A DNA stretch of 64,000 nt, taken from positions 1,116,001 through 1,180,000 of the forward strand of contig CAWFMM010000004.1 of the NCBI GenBank assembly GCA_963817035.1. The letters run 5' to 3'. This DNA comes from AC-49 sp963817035. Lineage in GTDB: Bacteria > Actinomycetota > Thermoleophilia > Solirubrobacterales > Solirubrobacteraceae. Shown one piece after another: positions 56,848-64,000 of this stretch. Under the pieces are notes generated by a model that saw only the letters and a program-made list of their open reading frames with translations, made no database searches and had not been told where the DNA came from. Position 1 is the stretch's first letter. Each line of letters starts with the position of its first letter. The position numbers and the translations under genes are program-made.

Positions 56848-58260
56848 ATGACGCTGCGCGATCTCTTCGGCGACCCCGCGCTGCCGGATGTCGAGGTGCG
56901 CGCGCTGCAGTACGACGCGCGCGCCGTCGAGCCGGGATCGGTGTTCTTCTGCGTCCCGGGGTTCACCCGCGACGGCCATGGCTTCGCGCCCGACGCGGTT
57001 GCGGCGGGCGCGGTCGCGCTCGTCGTGGAGCGTCCGCTCGGCCTCGGAGTGCCTGAGGTTCGCGTGGAGTCGGTGCGCGCCGCGATGGCGACCGCAGCGG
57101 CGACGCTCAACGGCGATCCGACGGCTGCGCTGCAGCTCGTCGGGATCACTGGGACCAACGGCAAGACCACGACCGCCTACCTGACGCGCTCGCTGCTCGA
57201 GGCGGCCGGGCGCCCGACCGGCCTGCTCGGCACGGTGACCTCGGTCGTCGCCGGGGTCGAGCATCCGACGGTTCGCACGACGCCCGAGGCGATCGACCTG
57301 CAGCGCACGTTCGCGGCGATGCTCGACGGCGGCGATGTGGCGTGCGTGATGGAGGTCTCCTCGCACGCGCTGACCCTGCACCGCGCCGACGCGATCCATT
57401 GGGCGGTCGCGGTGTTCACCAACCTGACTCAGGATCACCTCGACTTCCACGAGGACATGGACGACTACTTCGCCGCCAAACGTCGGCTGTTCGACGCCGG
57501 GCCGCGCGCGTCGGTGATCAACATCGACGACCCGCGGGGCGCGGCGCTGGCCGCCGAGCTCGACGGCGCGATCACGGTCGGGATCGAGAGCGCCGACGCG
57601 CATCTGCGGGCGACCGATCTCCGGCTCGGGCGCGCCGGATCGACGTTCACGCTCGACGGCGTCGCGCTCACGTGCCCGCTGCCGGGGGCGTTCAACGTCC
57701 TCAACGCGCTGTGCGCGGTCGCGGCGGCACGGGCGCTCGGGGTCGAGGACGCCGCCGTCGCCGCTGGGTTGCGCGACGCCGCCCGTGTTCCCGGACGCTT
57801 CGAGCCGGTCGATGAGGGCCAGGACTTCGCGCTGGTCGTCGACTACGCGCACACGCCCGACTCTTTGGCCAACGTCCTACGAGCCGCACGGGCGCTCGGC
57901 GGCGGGCGGGTGATCTGCGTCTTCGGCGCCGGCGGCGATCGTGATCAGGGTAAGCGCCCGCTGATGGGCGCCGCGGCACGCGAGCTCGCCGACGTGGTGA
58001 TCGTGACCTCCGACAATCCACGCTCCGAGGACCCCGAGGCGATCGTCGCGGCGATCGTCGAGGGCGCGGGACCGGCGGCGATCGTGGAGCTCGATCGTCG
58101 TACCGCGATCGAGCACGCGGTTGCGCTGGCGGTGGCCGGCGACGTCGTCGTCGTGGCGGGCAAGGGCCACGAGCAAGGCCAGGAGACGGCGGGCGTCGTC
58201 GTCGCGTTCGATGATGTGACGGTCTCGCGGGAGGCGCTGCGTGCGCGACTGGTCGCCTGA
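56848..58260 (+). CDS. murE: UDP-N-acetylmuramoyl-L-alanyl-D-glutamate ligase (MurE), meso-DAP type
   Basis: This 470-residue cytosolic ATP-dependent ligase adds the third residue of the peptidoglycan stem peptide. The ATP loop is GITGTNGKTTT (residues 99-109), with FTNLTQDHLDFHEDM and VVDYAHTPDSLANVL in the middle domain. The motif SDNPRSEDP (about residues 390-398) is the D-N-P-R/K signature for meso-diaminopimelate, so the stem peptide probably carries mDAP. The ATG lies 12 bases after ftsI. Its last 20 bases overlap murF. Confidence 0.93.
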   Translation: MTLRDLFGDPALPDVEVRALQYDARAVEPGSVFFCVPGFTRDGHGFAPDAVAAGAVALVVERPLGLGVPEVRVESVRAAMATAAATLNGDPTAALQLVGITGTNGKTTTAYLTRSLLEAAGRPTGLLGTVTSVVAGVEHPTVRTTPEAIDLQRTFAAMLDGGDVACVMEVSSHALTLHRADAIHWAVAVFTNLTQDHLDFHEDMDDYFAAKRRLFDAGPRASVINIDDPRGAALAAELDGAITVGIESADAHLRATDLRLGRAGSTFTLDGVALTCPLPGAFNVLNALCAVAAARALGVEDAAVAAGLRDAARVPGRFEPVDEGQDFALVVDYAHTPDSLANVLRAARALGGGRVICVFGAGGDRDQGKRPLMGAAARELADVVIVTSDNPRSEDPEAIVAAIVEGAGPAAIVELDRRTAIEHAVALAVAGDVVVVAGKGHEQGQETAGVVVAFDDVTVSREALRARLVA

Positions 58261-59521
58261 GCGCGTGGCCGCGGCGGTGAGGGCTCGGCTTGTCGCTCGC
58301 GGCGACGCGGCCGCAGGCCCGTCGCGCGTCAGCATCGACTCGCGCGACGTGCGGTCGGGAGACCTGTTCGTCGGGATCGCCGGTGAGCGCGCCGACGGCG
58401 GCGCGTTCGCGGCGGCCGCGCTGGCCGCCGGGGCGTGGGGCGTTCTCGTCACCGACGAGCACGCGGTGGATGCCGGTGCCCCACCCGGCGCGGTGCTCGC
58501 GGTCGACGATCCGGTCGTCGCGCTCGGCGCCCTGGCCCACGCGTGGCGCGTGGAGCTCGCGTGCCCGGTCGTCGGGATCACCGGGTCGGTTGGCAAGACG
58601 TCGACGAAGGACCTGCTCGCCGCGATGCTCAATCAGGAGCTCAAGACGGTCGCCAACGCGCAGAACCTCAACACCGAGATCGGCCTGCCGCTGACGATCC
58701 TCGGCGCGCCCGCCGGCACGCAGGCGCTGGTGCTCGAGATGGGGATGCGCGGGGCCGGGCAGATCGCCGAGCTGACCGCGATCGCGCGCCCCGACATCGG
58801 CCTGATCACGGCTATCGGGCCCGTGCATCTCGAGCTGCTGGGCAGCGTCGAGGGTGTCGCCGCGGCGAAGGCCGAGCTGATCGCCGGCCTGGCCCGCGGC
58901 GCGACCGCCGTCCTGCCCGCGGACGAACCGCTGCTCGAACCCCATCGGCGCGACGACATCACGACCGTCACGTTCGGCCCTGGCGGCGATGTCGCGGTCC
59001 TTCCAGCCGGGCTGATCCTGCCCTTCGACTCGGCGCACATGCGCCGCAACGCGCTCGCCGCGCTGGCCGCCGCGCGGGTGCTCGGCGTCGAGCCGACCGG
59101 CGCGCTGGAGGTCGCTCTGTCGCAGCGTCGTGGCCAGCGCGAGTCGCTTCCGGGCGACATCCTCGTCATCGACGACTGCTACAACGCGAACCCCATGTCG
59201 ATGCGTGCCGCCCTCGACGATCTCGCCGCCGCCGCGCTCGGACGGCGCGTCGCCGTGCTCGGGGACATGCTCGAACTGGGCCCCGACGAGCGCCGCTTCC
59301 ACACCGAGATCGGTGACCACGCCCGCGCGAGCGGCGTCGACGTGCTGGTCACGGTCGGACCGCTGGCCGCCGCGATGGACGGCGACCACGCGGTCGAGGA
59401 TGCGGACGCCGCGGCGGCCCTGGTTCCGGGGCTGCTGGCGCCCGGCGACACGGTCCTGATCAAGGCCTCGCGCGGGGTCGGCCTCGAAGCCGTCGCCAAC
59501 GCGCTGCGCGAGGCCGGCTGA
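58241..59521 (+). CDS. murF: UDP-N-acetylmuramoyl-tripeptide-D-alanyl-D-alanine ligase (MurF)
   Basis: This 426-residue ligase joins D-Ala-D-Ala to UDP-MurNAc-tripeptide, the last cytosolic step of stem-peptide synthesis. It has the N-terminal MRDWSPERVAAAVRARLVARG, a Mur ATP loop GITGSVGKTSTKDLLAAML (about residues 111-129), EMGMRGAGQIAEL and the C-terminal DDCYNANPMSMRAALDDLA. The GTG start lies 20 bases inside murE; a GTG at 58264 would lose the conserved W. The stop overlaps the mraY ATG. Confidence 0.92.
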   Translation: MRDWSPERVAAAVRARLVARGDAAAGPSRVSIDSRDVRSGDLFVGIAGERADGGAFAAAALAAGAWGVLVTDEHAVDAGAPPGAVLAVDDPVVALGALAHAWRVELACPVVGITGSVGKTSTKDLLAAMLNQELKTVANAQNLNTEIGLPLTILGAPAGTQALVLEMGMRGAGQIAELTAIARPDIGLITAIGPVHLELLGSVEGVAAAKAELIAGLARGATAVLPADEPLLEPHRRDDITTVTFGPGGDVAVLPAGLILPFDSAHMRRNALAALAAARVLGVEPTGALEVALSQRRGQRESLPGDILVIDDCYNANPMSMRAALDDLAAAALGRRVAVLGDMLELGPDERRFHTEIGDHARASGVDVLVTVGPLAAAMDGDHAVEDADAAAALVPGLLAPGDTVLIKASRGVGLEAVANALREAG

Positions 59522-60489
59522 TGGGCCGCGTCCTCATCGCCGGCATGTCCTCGCTGCTGATCTGCATCTTCCTGTCACCGACGTTCATCGCCTTCGTGCG
59601 GCGCAAGGAGTTCGGCCAGCACATCCGTGAGGAGGGCCCCGAGGGCCACCACGAGAAGGCGGGGACGCCGACGATGGGCGGGATCATCATCTTCGCCGCG
59701 ATCACGATCCCGTTCCTGATCCTGTCGGACTACAACGCGCACTCGATCGGGGTCCTGCTCGCGGCGCTGCTGTGCGCGCTGCTCGGCTTCGTCGACGACT
59801 ACATGAAGATCATCCGCCGGCGCTCGCTCGGCGTCCGCGGGCGCACGAAGCTGCTCGCCCAGGTCGTCATCTCACTCGGCCTGTGGTGGGTCGCGACGAA
59901 GCGCGCGGGGCTGAGCTCGGACCTCAAGCTGTGGCTCGTCGACGGCCACGTCGACCTCGGGCCGTTCTATCCGATCCTGATCTTCCTCGTCGTCGCGGGT
60001 ACGACCAACGCGGTCAACCTGACCGACGGCCTCGACGGCCTCGCGGCCGGCTGCGCGGCGATCGTCCTGCTCGGGTACATCGGCATCACGTTCATCACCC
60101 CGGGCGACAAGGACCTGACGCTGCTCGCCGGGTGCCTGGTCGGCGCGTGCGTCGGCTTCCTGTGGTTCAACGCGTTCCCGGCGACGGTGTTCATGGGGGA
60201 CACCGGCTCGCTCGGCCTGGGCGGGGCGATCGCCGGGCTCGCCGTGATGACCCACACCGAGATCCTGCTCGTCCTGCTCGGCGGGATCTTCGTCATCGAG
60301 GCGCTCAGCGTGCTGATCCAGGTCTTCTCGTTTCAGACCTTCCGCAAGCGGGTGTTCCTGATGGCGCCCGTGCACCATCACTTCGAGCTGATGGCGTGGT
60401 CGGAGACCAAGATCATCCTGCGCTTCTGGATCGTCGCCGCGGCCTTCTCGGCGTTCGGCTTCACGATCTACCAGGCCTCGGTTGCCTGA
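59521..60489 (+). CDS. mraY: Phospho-N-acetylmuramoyl-pentapeptide transferase (MraY)
   Basis: This 322-residue membrane enzyme with about ten helices transfers the MurNAc-pentapeptide phosphate to undecaprenyl phosphate, forming lipid I. Catalytic motifs are present: the Asp pair in GFVDDYMKIIRRRSLGV (about residues 90-106), NLTDGLDGLAAG (about 166-177), MGDTGSLGLGG (about 225-235) and the HHHFE loop (about 287-291). PTMGGI appears near residue 50. Its stop overlaps the murD TTG start. Confidence 0.94.
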   Translation: MGRVLIAGMSSLLICIFLSPTFIAFVRRKEFGQHIREEGPEGHHEKAGTPTMGGIIIFAAITIPFLILSDYNAHSIGVLLAALLCALLGFVDDYMKIIRRRSLGVRGRTKLLAQVVISLGLWWVATKRAGLSSDLKLWLVDGHVDLGPFYPILIFLVVAGTTNAVNLTDGLDGLAAGCAAIVLLGYIGITFITPGDKDLTLLAGCLVGACVGFLWFNAFPATVFMGDTGSLGLGGAIAGLAVMTHTEILLVLLGGIFVIEALSVLIQVFSFQTFRKRVFLMAPVHHHFELMAWSETKIILRFWIVAAAFSAFGFTIYQASVA

Positions 60490-61732
60490 GCGACCGGCGA
60501 TCCCCGCGGGCCCGTACCTCGTCGTCGGTCTCGCACGTTCGGGCCGGGCGGCGATGGCGGTTCTGCAGGCGGGCGGCGAGACGGTGACCGGCGTCGATCG
60601 CCGCGACGGGCACGACGGGCTGGCCGAGCTCGAGCACGTACGCGTCGTGATCAAGTCGCCCGGCGTGCCCGCGGACGCCGCGGTGATCGTCGCGGCGCAC
60701 GAGCGCGGGCTGGTTGTCCTCGGCGAGCTCGAGCTGGCGTGGCGGCTGCTCGACAACCCGTTCATCGCCGTCACCGGGACCAACGGCAAGACGACGACGG
60801 CCGAGCTGATCGGCCACATCCACCGCGAGGCAGGGCTGGCGGTCGTCGTCGCCGGCAACGTCGGAACGGCGCTCTCGTCGCTCGTCGGCGAGATCTCGGC
60901 GGAGACGATCGTCGTCTGCGAGGCGTCGTCGTTTCAGCTCGAGGACTCGGTCGCGTTCGCGCCCGAGGCCGCGGTGTTGCTCAACGTCGTGCCCGACCAT
61001 CTTGACCGCCATGGGACGTTCGCCGACTACCAGGCGGCGAAGCTGCGGATCTTCGTCAACCAGGGAAACGACGACATCGCGGTCGCGCCGATGGGGCACG
61101 GGATCGTCGATCTCGGCGGCTGCGCGCGGGCGGTGACGTTCGGCCCCGGCGGCGAGCTCGACGACCGCGCGGGGTACCTGTGGTGGGACGAGCAGCCGCT
61201 GATCGCCCACGACGAGATCCGGTTGCGCGGCGCGCACAACCGCGCCAACGCGGCGGCCGCGGCGGCGGTCTGCCTCGCCCGCGGGGTCGATCCGGGCGCG
61301 GTCGTCGCCGGGCTGCGCACATTCGCCGGCGTCGAGCATCGCCTCGAGGAGGTCGCGAGCCACGACGGGGTGCTGTTCGTCAACGACTCCAAGGCGACCA
61401 ACGTCGCGGCGACGCTGACCGCGCTCGCCGCGTTCGCCGATCGCCCGGTTCACCTGATCCTCGGCGGGCGGTCCAAGGGGCAGGATTTCACACCGCTGCG
61501 GGAGCCGGCCGCGGGCTGCGCGGGGGTCTATCTGATCGGTGAGGACGGGCCGGCGATAGGCGCCCAGATCGGGCTCGGGGAGCCGTGCGGAACGCTCGCG
61601 GCGGCGGTCGCGGCAGCACGAACGGCGGCTCGTGCGGGCGATGTCATCCTGCTCTCGCCGGCGTGTGCCTCGTTCGACCAGTTCGACGACTTCGAAGCCC
61701 GTGGGACCGCCTTCAAGGAGATCGTGGGCTGA
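60482..61732 (+). CDS. murD: UDP-N-acetylmuramoylalanine-D-glutamate ligase (MurD)
   Basis: This 416-residue cytosolic ligase adds D-glutamate to UDP-MurNAc-L-Ala. The N-terminal Rossmann-like domain begins PYLVVGLARSGRAAM. The ATP loop is VTGTNGKTTTAELIGHI (about residues 97-113), followed by EASSFQLEDSVAFAP, NVVPDHLDRHGTFADYQAAK, VNDSKATNVAATLTAL and LILGGRSKGQDF. The start is a TTG within the end of mraY (8-base overlap), the only start that keeps the N-terminal strand. Cluster position confirms the identity. Confidence 0.92.
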   Translation: MPERPAIPAGPYLVVGLARSGRAAMAVLQAGGETVTGVDRRDGHDGLAELEHVRVVIKSPGVPADAAVIVAAHERGLVVLGELELAWRLLDNPFIAVTGTNGKTTTAELIGHIHREAGLAVVVAGNVGTALSSLVGEISAETIVVCEASSFQLEDSVAFAPEAAVLLNVVPDHLDRHGTFADYQAAKLRIFVNQGNDDIAVAPMGHGIVDLGGCARAVTFGPGGELDDRAGYLWWDEQPLIAHDEIRLRGAHNRANAAAAAAVCLARGVDPGAVVAGLRTFAGVEHRLEEVASHDGVLFVNDSKATNVAATLTALAAFADRPVHLILGGRSKGQDFTPLREPAAGCAGVYLIGEDGPAIGAQIGLGEPCGTLAAAVAAARTAARAGDVILLSPACASFDQFDDFEARGTAFKEIVG

Positions 61733-61751
61733 CGGCGAAGTCAGCCTGAAC

Positions 61752-62987
61752 ATGCCTCGGCCCGCCGCTGCCGCCAGGAGTGCCAAGGCGCAACAACCGC
61801 TCGAGTACAACCTGCTGCTCACGGTCACCCTGTGCCTGCTCGCGGCCGGGATGGTCATGGTCTACAGCGCCTCGTCGGCGCGCACCGTGCTGCAGGGCCA
61901 GGGCGACAGCAGCGCGTTCCTCGAGCGTTACGCGATGTCCGCCGCGGTCGGCCTCGTCGCCCTCTTCGTGCTCTCGCGCCGCGGGCTGCATCTGATTCCG
62001 CGGATCACCCGCCCGCTGTTGATGATCTCGTTCGGACTCCTGGTCCTCGTGCGCCTGCCCGGGTTCGGCATCTCTGTCAACGGCGGCCAGCGCTGGCTCG
62101 GCGCCGGCCCGGTGCAGTTCCAGCCGTCGGAGCTGATGAAGCTCGCGCTGATTCTGCACTCGGCGATGCTGCTCGCCGAACGCCCGAACTGCGTGCGCAG
62201 GCCCAAGGAGCTGATCCCGGTCGTCGCGGTACCGCTGGCCGCGTGTGCGTTGATCGCGATCCAGCCCGACCTCGGGACGGCGCTGGTCATCGCCTTCACG
62301 CTGTGTGCGTTGCTCGTCGCCGCCGGGGTGCCGTTGCGCACGCTGGGCACCGGCCTGCTCGTCGGCGTGGTCGTCGTCGTGCTGTTCGCGCTCGCCGAGC
62401 CCTACCGCCGTGCGCGGCTGACCTCGTTCATGGATCCGTGGTCGAGCGGTGACGCGGGCTATCAGGTGCGCCAGGGGCTGATGGCGCTCGGCTCGGGCGG
62501 GCTGTTCGGCCGCGGCCTGGGGCAATCCGTGCAGAAGACGGGCTTCCTGCCTGAGGCACACACCGACTACATCCTGGCCGTGATCGGTGAGGAGCTTGGC
62601 GCCGTCGGCGTCATGGGGGTGCTCACGCTCTACGGGTTGATGGCGTTCGCCGGCCTGCGCGTGGCCAAGCGTGCGGTCGGGCGCTACGCGAAGCTCGTGG
62701 CCGTCGGGATCACCTCGATGATCGTCTGCCAGGCGGCGCTCAACGTCTTCGCCGTGCTCGGGCTGGCGCCGCTGACCGGGGTGCCGTTGCCGTTCATCTC
62801 GTACGGCTCAAGCAACCTCGTCGTGCTGCTGGCGGGGATGGGCGTGATGCTGAACATCGCCTCGACCCGCGGGAAGCAGCTGCGTCTCGTGACAGGATCA
62901 CGCCCCCATGAGAGTGCTGATCGCAGCCGGCGGGACAGCCGGCCACGTGGTGCCGGCGCTGGCAGTCGCCGACACGCTGCGGGCTGA
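61752..62987 (+). CDS. ftsW: Septal peptidoglycan glycosyltransferase FtsW (SEDS family)
   Basis: This 411-residue SEDS polymerase has about ten helices and works with FtsI to build septal glycan from lipid II. The motifs are VYSASSARTV, FQPSELMKLALI (about residues 125-136), IQPDLGTALVIAF, the catalytic-loop region GLGQSVQKTGFLPEAHTDYILAVIGEELG (about 256-284) and PLPFISYGSSNL. The ATG at 61752 begins MPRPAAAARSAKAQQP before the first helix. The last 80 bases overlap murG in another frame, so the final 26 residues are probably not under strong constraint. Confidence 0.92.
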   Translation: MPRPAAAARSAKAQQPLEYNLLLTVTLCLLAAGMVMVYSASSARTVLQGQGDSSAFLERYAMSAAVGLVALFVLSRRGLHLIPRITRPLLMISFGLLVLVRLPGFGISVNGGQRWLGAGPVQFQPSELMKLALILHSAMLLAERPNCVRRPKELIPVVAVPLAACALIAIQPDLGTALVIAFTLCALLVAAGVPLRTLGTGLLVGVVVVVLFALAEPYRRARLTSFMDPWSSGDAGYQVRQGLMALGSGGLFGRGLGQSVQKTGFLPEAHTDYILAVIGEELGAVGVMGVLTLYGLMAFAGLRVAKRAVGRYAKLVAVGITSMIVCQAALNVFAVLGLAPLTGVPLPFISYGSSNLVVLLAGMGVMLNIASTRGKQLRLVTGSRPHESADRSRRDSRPRGAGAGSRRHAAG

Positions 62988-63954
62988 CGGCGCGAACGTC
63001 GAGTTCGCCGGGGGAGAGCGCGCCGAGGCGCAGCTCGTGCCGGCCGCGGGCTATGTGCTGCACACGATCGCGGCGGCGGGGCTGAGCCGGACGAACCCGC
63101 TGCGCGCGGCGCGGGCGGCGCTGAAGTCGGTGCGCGGACTGGGGACGGCGCTGGCGCTCGTGCGCCGTTTTCGCCCCGACGTGGTGATGGGCGGTGGGGG
63201 CTACATCGGCGGCACGGTCGGGCTGGCCGCGGTGCTGTTGCGGGTGCCGCTGGTGCTGACCGAGGCCGACTCGCATCTGGGGGTCTCCAATCGGGCGCTG
63301 GCGCGGTTCGCGCGTCGAGTGTGCCTGGCGTTTGAGATCGACGGGCGCACCGGCCCGCGCTACCGCGTGACGGGGCGCCCGGTGCCGGCGCCGGTGATCG
63401 ACCGGGCGGCGGCGCGCGCGGTCTTCGGGCTGGGTCTGGAGGAGACATGCGTGCTCGTGTTCGGCGGCTCGCTCGGTGCGCGGTCGATCAACGAGGCGGC
63501 GATCGAGGCGTTCGCGGGCGCGTCGTTCCGGGTCCTGCACGTGTGCGGCGAGCGCGACGAGCCGGCGCTGCGCGACCGGGTCCTGCGGTCGGGGTACAGC
63601 CTGCTGCCCTACGTCGTCCCGTTCGGCAACGCGCTGGCGGCCGCGGATCTTGCCGTCGCGCGGGCCGGCGGTTCGGTCTTCGAGCTCGCGGCCCATGGCC
63701 TCCCGGCGGTCCTGATCCCCTATCCCCACGCGACGGCCGACCACCAGACCGGCAACGCGCGCTGGATGGCCGACGCCGGCGCCGCGATCGTCGTGCCCGA
63801 CAACGAGCTCACGCCCGCCCGCCTCGCCTCCGAGGTCGGCACCCTGCTCGGCGACCGAGCCCGCCTCGCCGCGATGGCCCGCGCCTCCGCCGGCCTCGCC
63901 CGCCTCTCCGCCGCGCACGACATCGCCGACGAGATCACCTCCGCGGCGGGCTGA
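62908..63954 (+). CDS. murG: UDP-GlcNAc:lipid I N-acetylglucosaminyltransferase (MurG)
   Basis: This 348-residue peripheral membrane GT-B glycosyltransferase converts lipid I to lipid II. The N-terminal lipid-binding loop is AAGGTAGHVVPALAVA (residues 6-21), with GGGGYIGGTVGLAA (about 92-105). The C-terminal UDP-GlcNAc site contains GGSLGARSINEAA (about 188-200), ARAGGSVFELAAHGLPAVLIPYPHATADHQTGNARWM split over helix and loop, with the His-Gln pair that contacts UDP. The start lies 80 bases inside ftsW. murC would be expected next and is not seen within the window. Confidence 0.93.
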   Translation: MRVLIAAGGTAGHVVPALAVADTLRADGANVEFAGGERAEAQLVPAAGYVLHTIAAAGLSRTNPLRAARAALKSVRGLGTALALVRRFRPDVVMGGGGYIGGTVGLAAVLLRVPLVLTEADSHLGVSNRALARFARRVCLAFEIDGRTGPRYRVTGRPVPAPVIDRAAARAVFGLGLEETCVLVFGGSLGARSINEAAIEAFAGASFRVLHVCGERDEPALRDRVLRSGYSLLPYVVPFGNALAAADLAVARAGGSVFELAAHGLPAVLIPYPHATADHQTGNARWMADAGAAIVVPDNELTPARLASEVGTLLGDRARLAAMARASAGLARLSAAHDIADEITSAAG

Positions 63955-63966
63955 CGGTCAGCGGGC

Positions 63967-64000
63967 GTGGCTGACGAGCGCCGGGTGCTGGGCGGGCGTG
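63967..64000 (+). CDS. Possible start of the next gene, cut by the window edge
   Basis: A GTG at 63967 opens a frame (VADERRVLGGR) that reaches the window end, 12 bases after murG. In dcw clusters murC or ftsQ usually follows murG, but eleven residues are too few to tell, and the start itself is uncertain. Confidence 0.2.
   Translation, partial: MADERRVLGGR

Noticed and set aside
54589..57852. 1087-residue open frame on the minus strand across ftsL, ftsI and murE
   Set aside because: It is antisense to three well-recognised genes, is mostly Arg/Gly/Val/Ala and has no motif; long antisense frames are common at this G+C content.

Overview
The window is about 70% G+C DNA from a high-GC actinobacterium. 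I infer the class Thermoleophilia (Solirubrobacterales, for example a Conexibacter- or Solirubrobacter-like organism). The reasons are an F420-type (deazaflavin) oxidoreductase, a Tad pilus core, a division/cell-wall (dcw) cluster with a weakly conserved FtsL, and TANNNT -10 boxes placed 6-9 nt before many start codons, which indicates leaderless transcripts. The class assignment is inference; no rRNA gene is present.

Layout. 0-19 kb is a mosaic of short units: an iron-type ABC importer (cut by the window edge), an F420-type oxidoreductase, a GFA protein, a lysyl-oxidase-like protein that lacks the copper-binding H-W-H motif, SDR enzymes, a divergent MFS pump/TetR pair, the FAD protein-DUF1365-cyclopropane synthase triad, a FAD/Fe-S dehydrogenase, a trypsin-like protease, vapBC, and tRNA-Leu and tRNA-Glu. 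19-26 kb is a vitamin B12 block. A PduO-type adenosyltransferase diverges from a cobalamin riboswitch. The riboswitch leads an operon of two extracellular DUF4430 (transcobalamin beta-domain-like) proteins, a complete ECF transporter (EcfT, fused EcfAA', EcfS), and a secreted alpha/alpha-barrel protein. 26-41 kb holds the proton-translocating transhydrogenase (pntAA-AB-B plus a small CTG-start membrane protein), an L,D-transpeptidase, a SNF2 helicase, a secreted PKD-like protein, an ECF sigma factor fused to a zinc anti-sigma domain and a transmembrane tail, a RibD-like reductase overlapping folP, a transaldolase and a divergent rho. 41-51 kb holds a two-component system, CpaB/SAF, a secreted calcium-repeat protein, an amidase and tadA-tadB-tadC. 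50.9-64 kb holds a DUF3352 lipoprotein and the dcw cluster mraZ-rsmH-ftsL-ftsI-murE-murF-mraY-murD-ftsW-murG.

How it fits together. The B12 block reads as one pathway: capture outside the membrane by DUF4430 and alpha/alpha-barrel proteins, ECF import, then adenosylation, all next to one B12 riboswitch. Eukaryotic transcobalamin and intrinsic factor consist of just these two folds fused, so this looks like a split bacterial counterpart. The dcw cluster makes peptidoglycan precursors and the septal machinery. Its first two genes, mraZ and rsmH, each carry a one-base insertion that breaks the reading frame. Three copies of a palindromic GGGGTC(A/T)GACCCC element lie between genes; two are exactly 71 bp.
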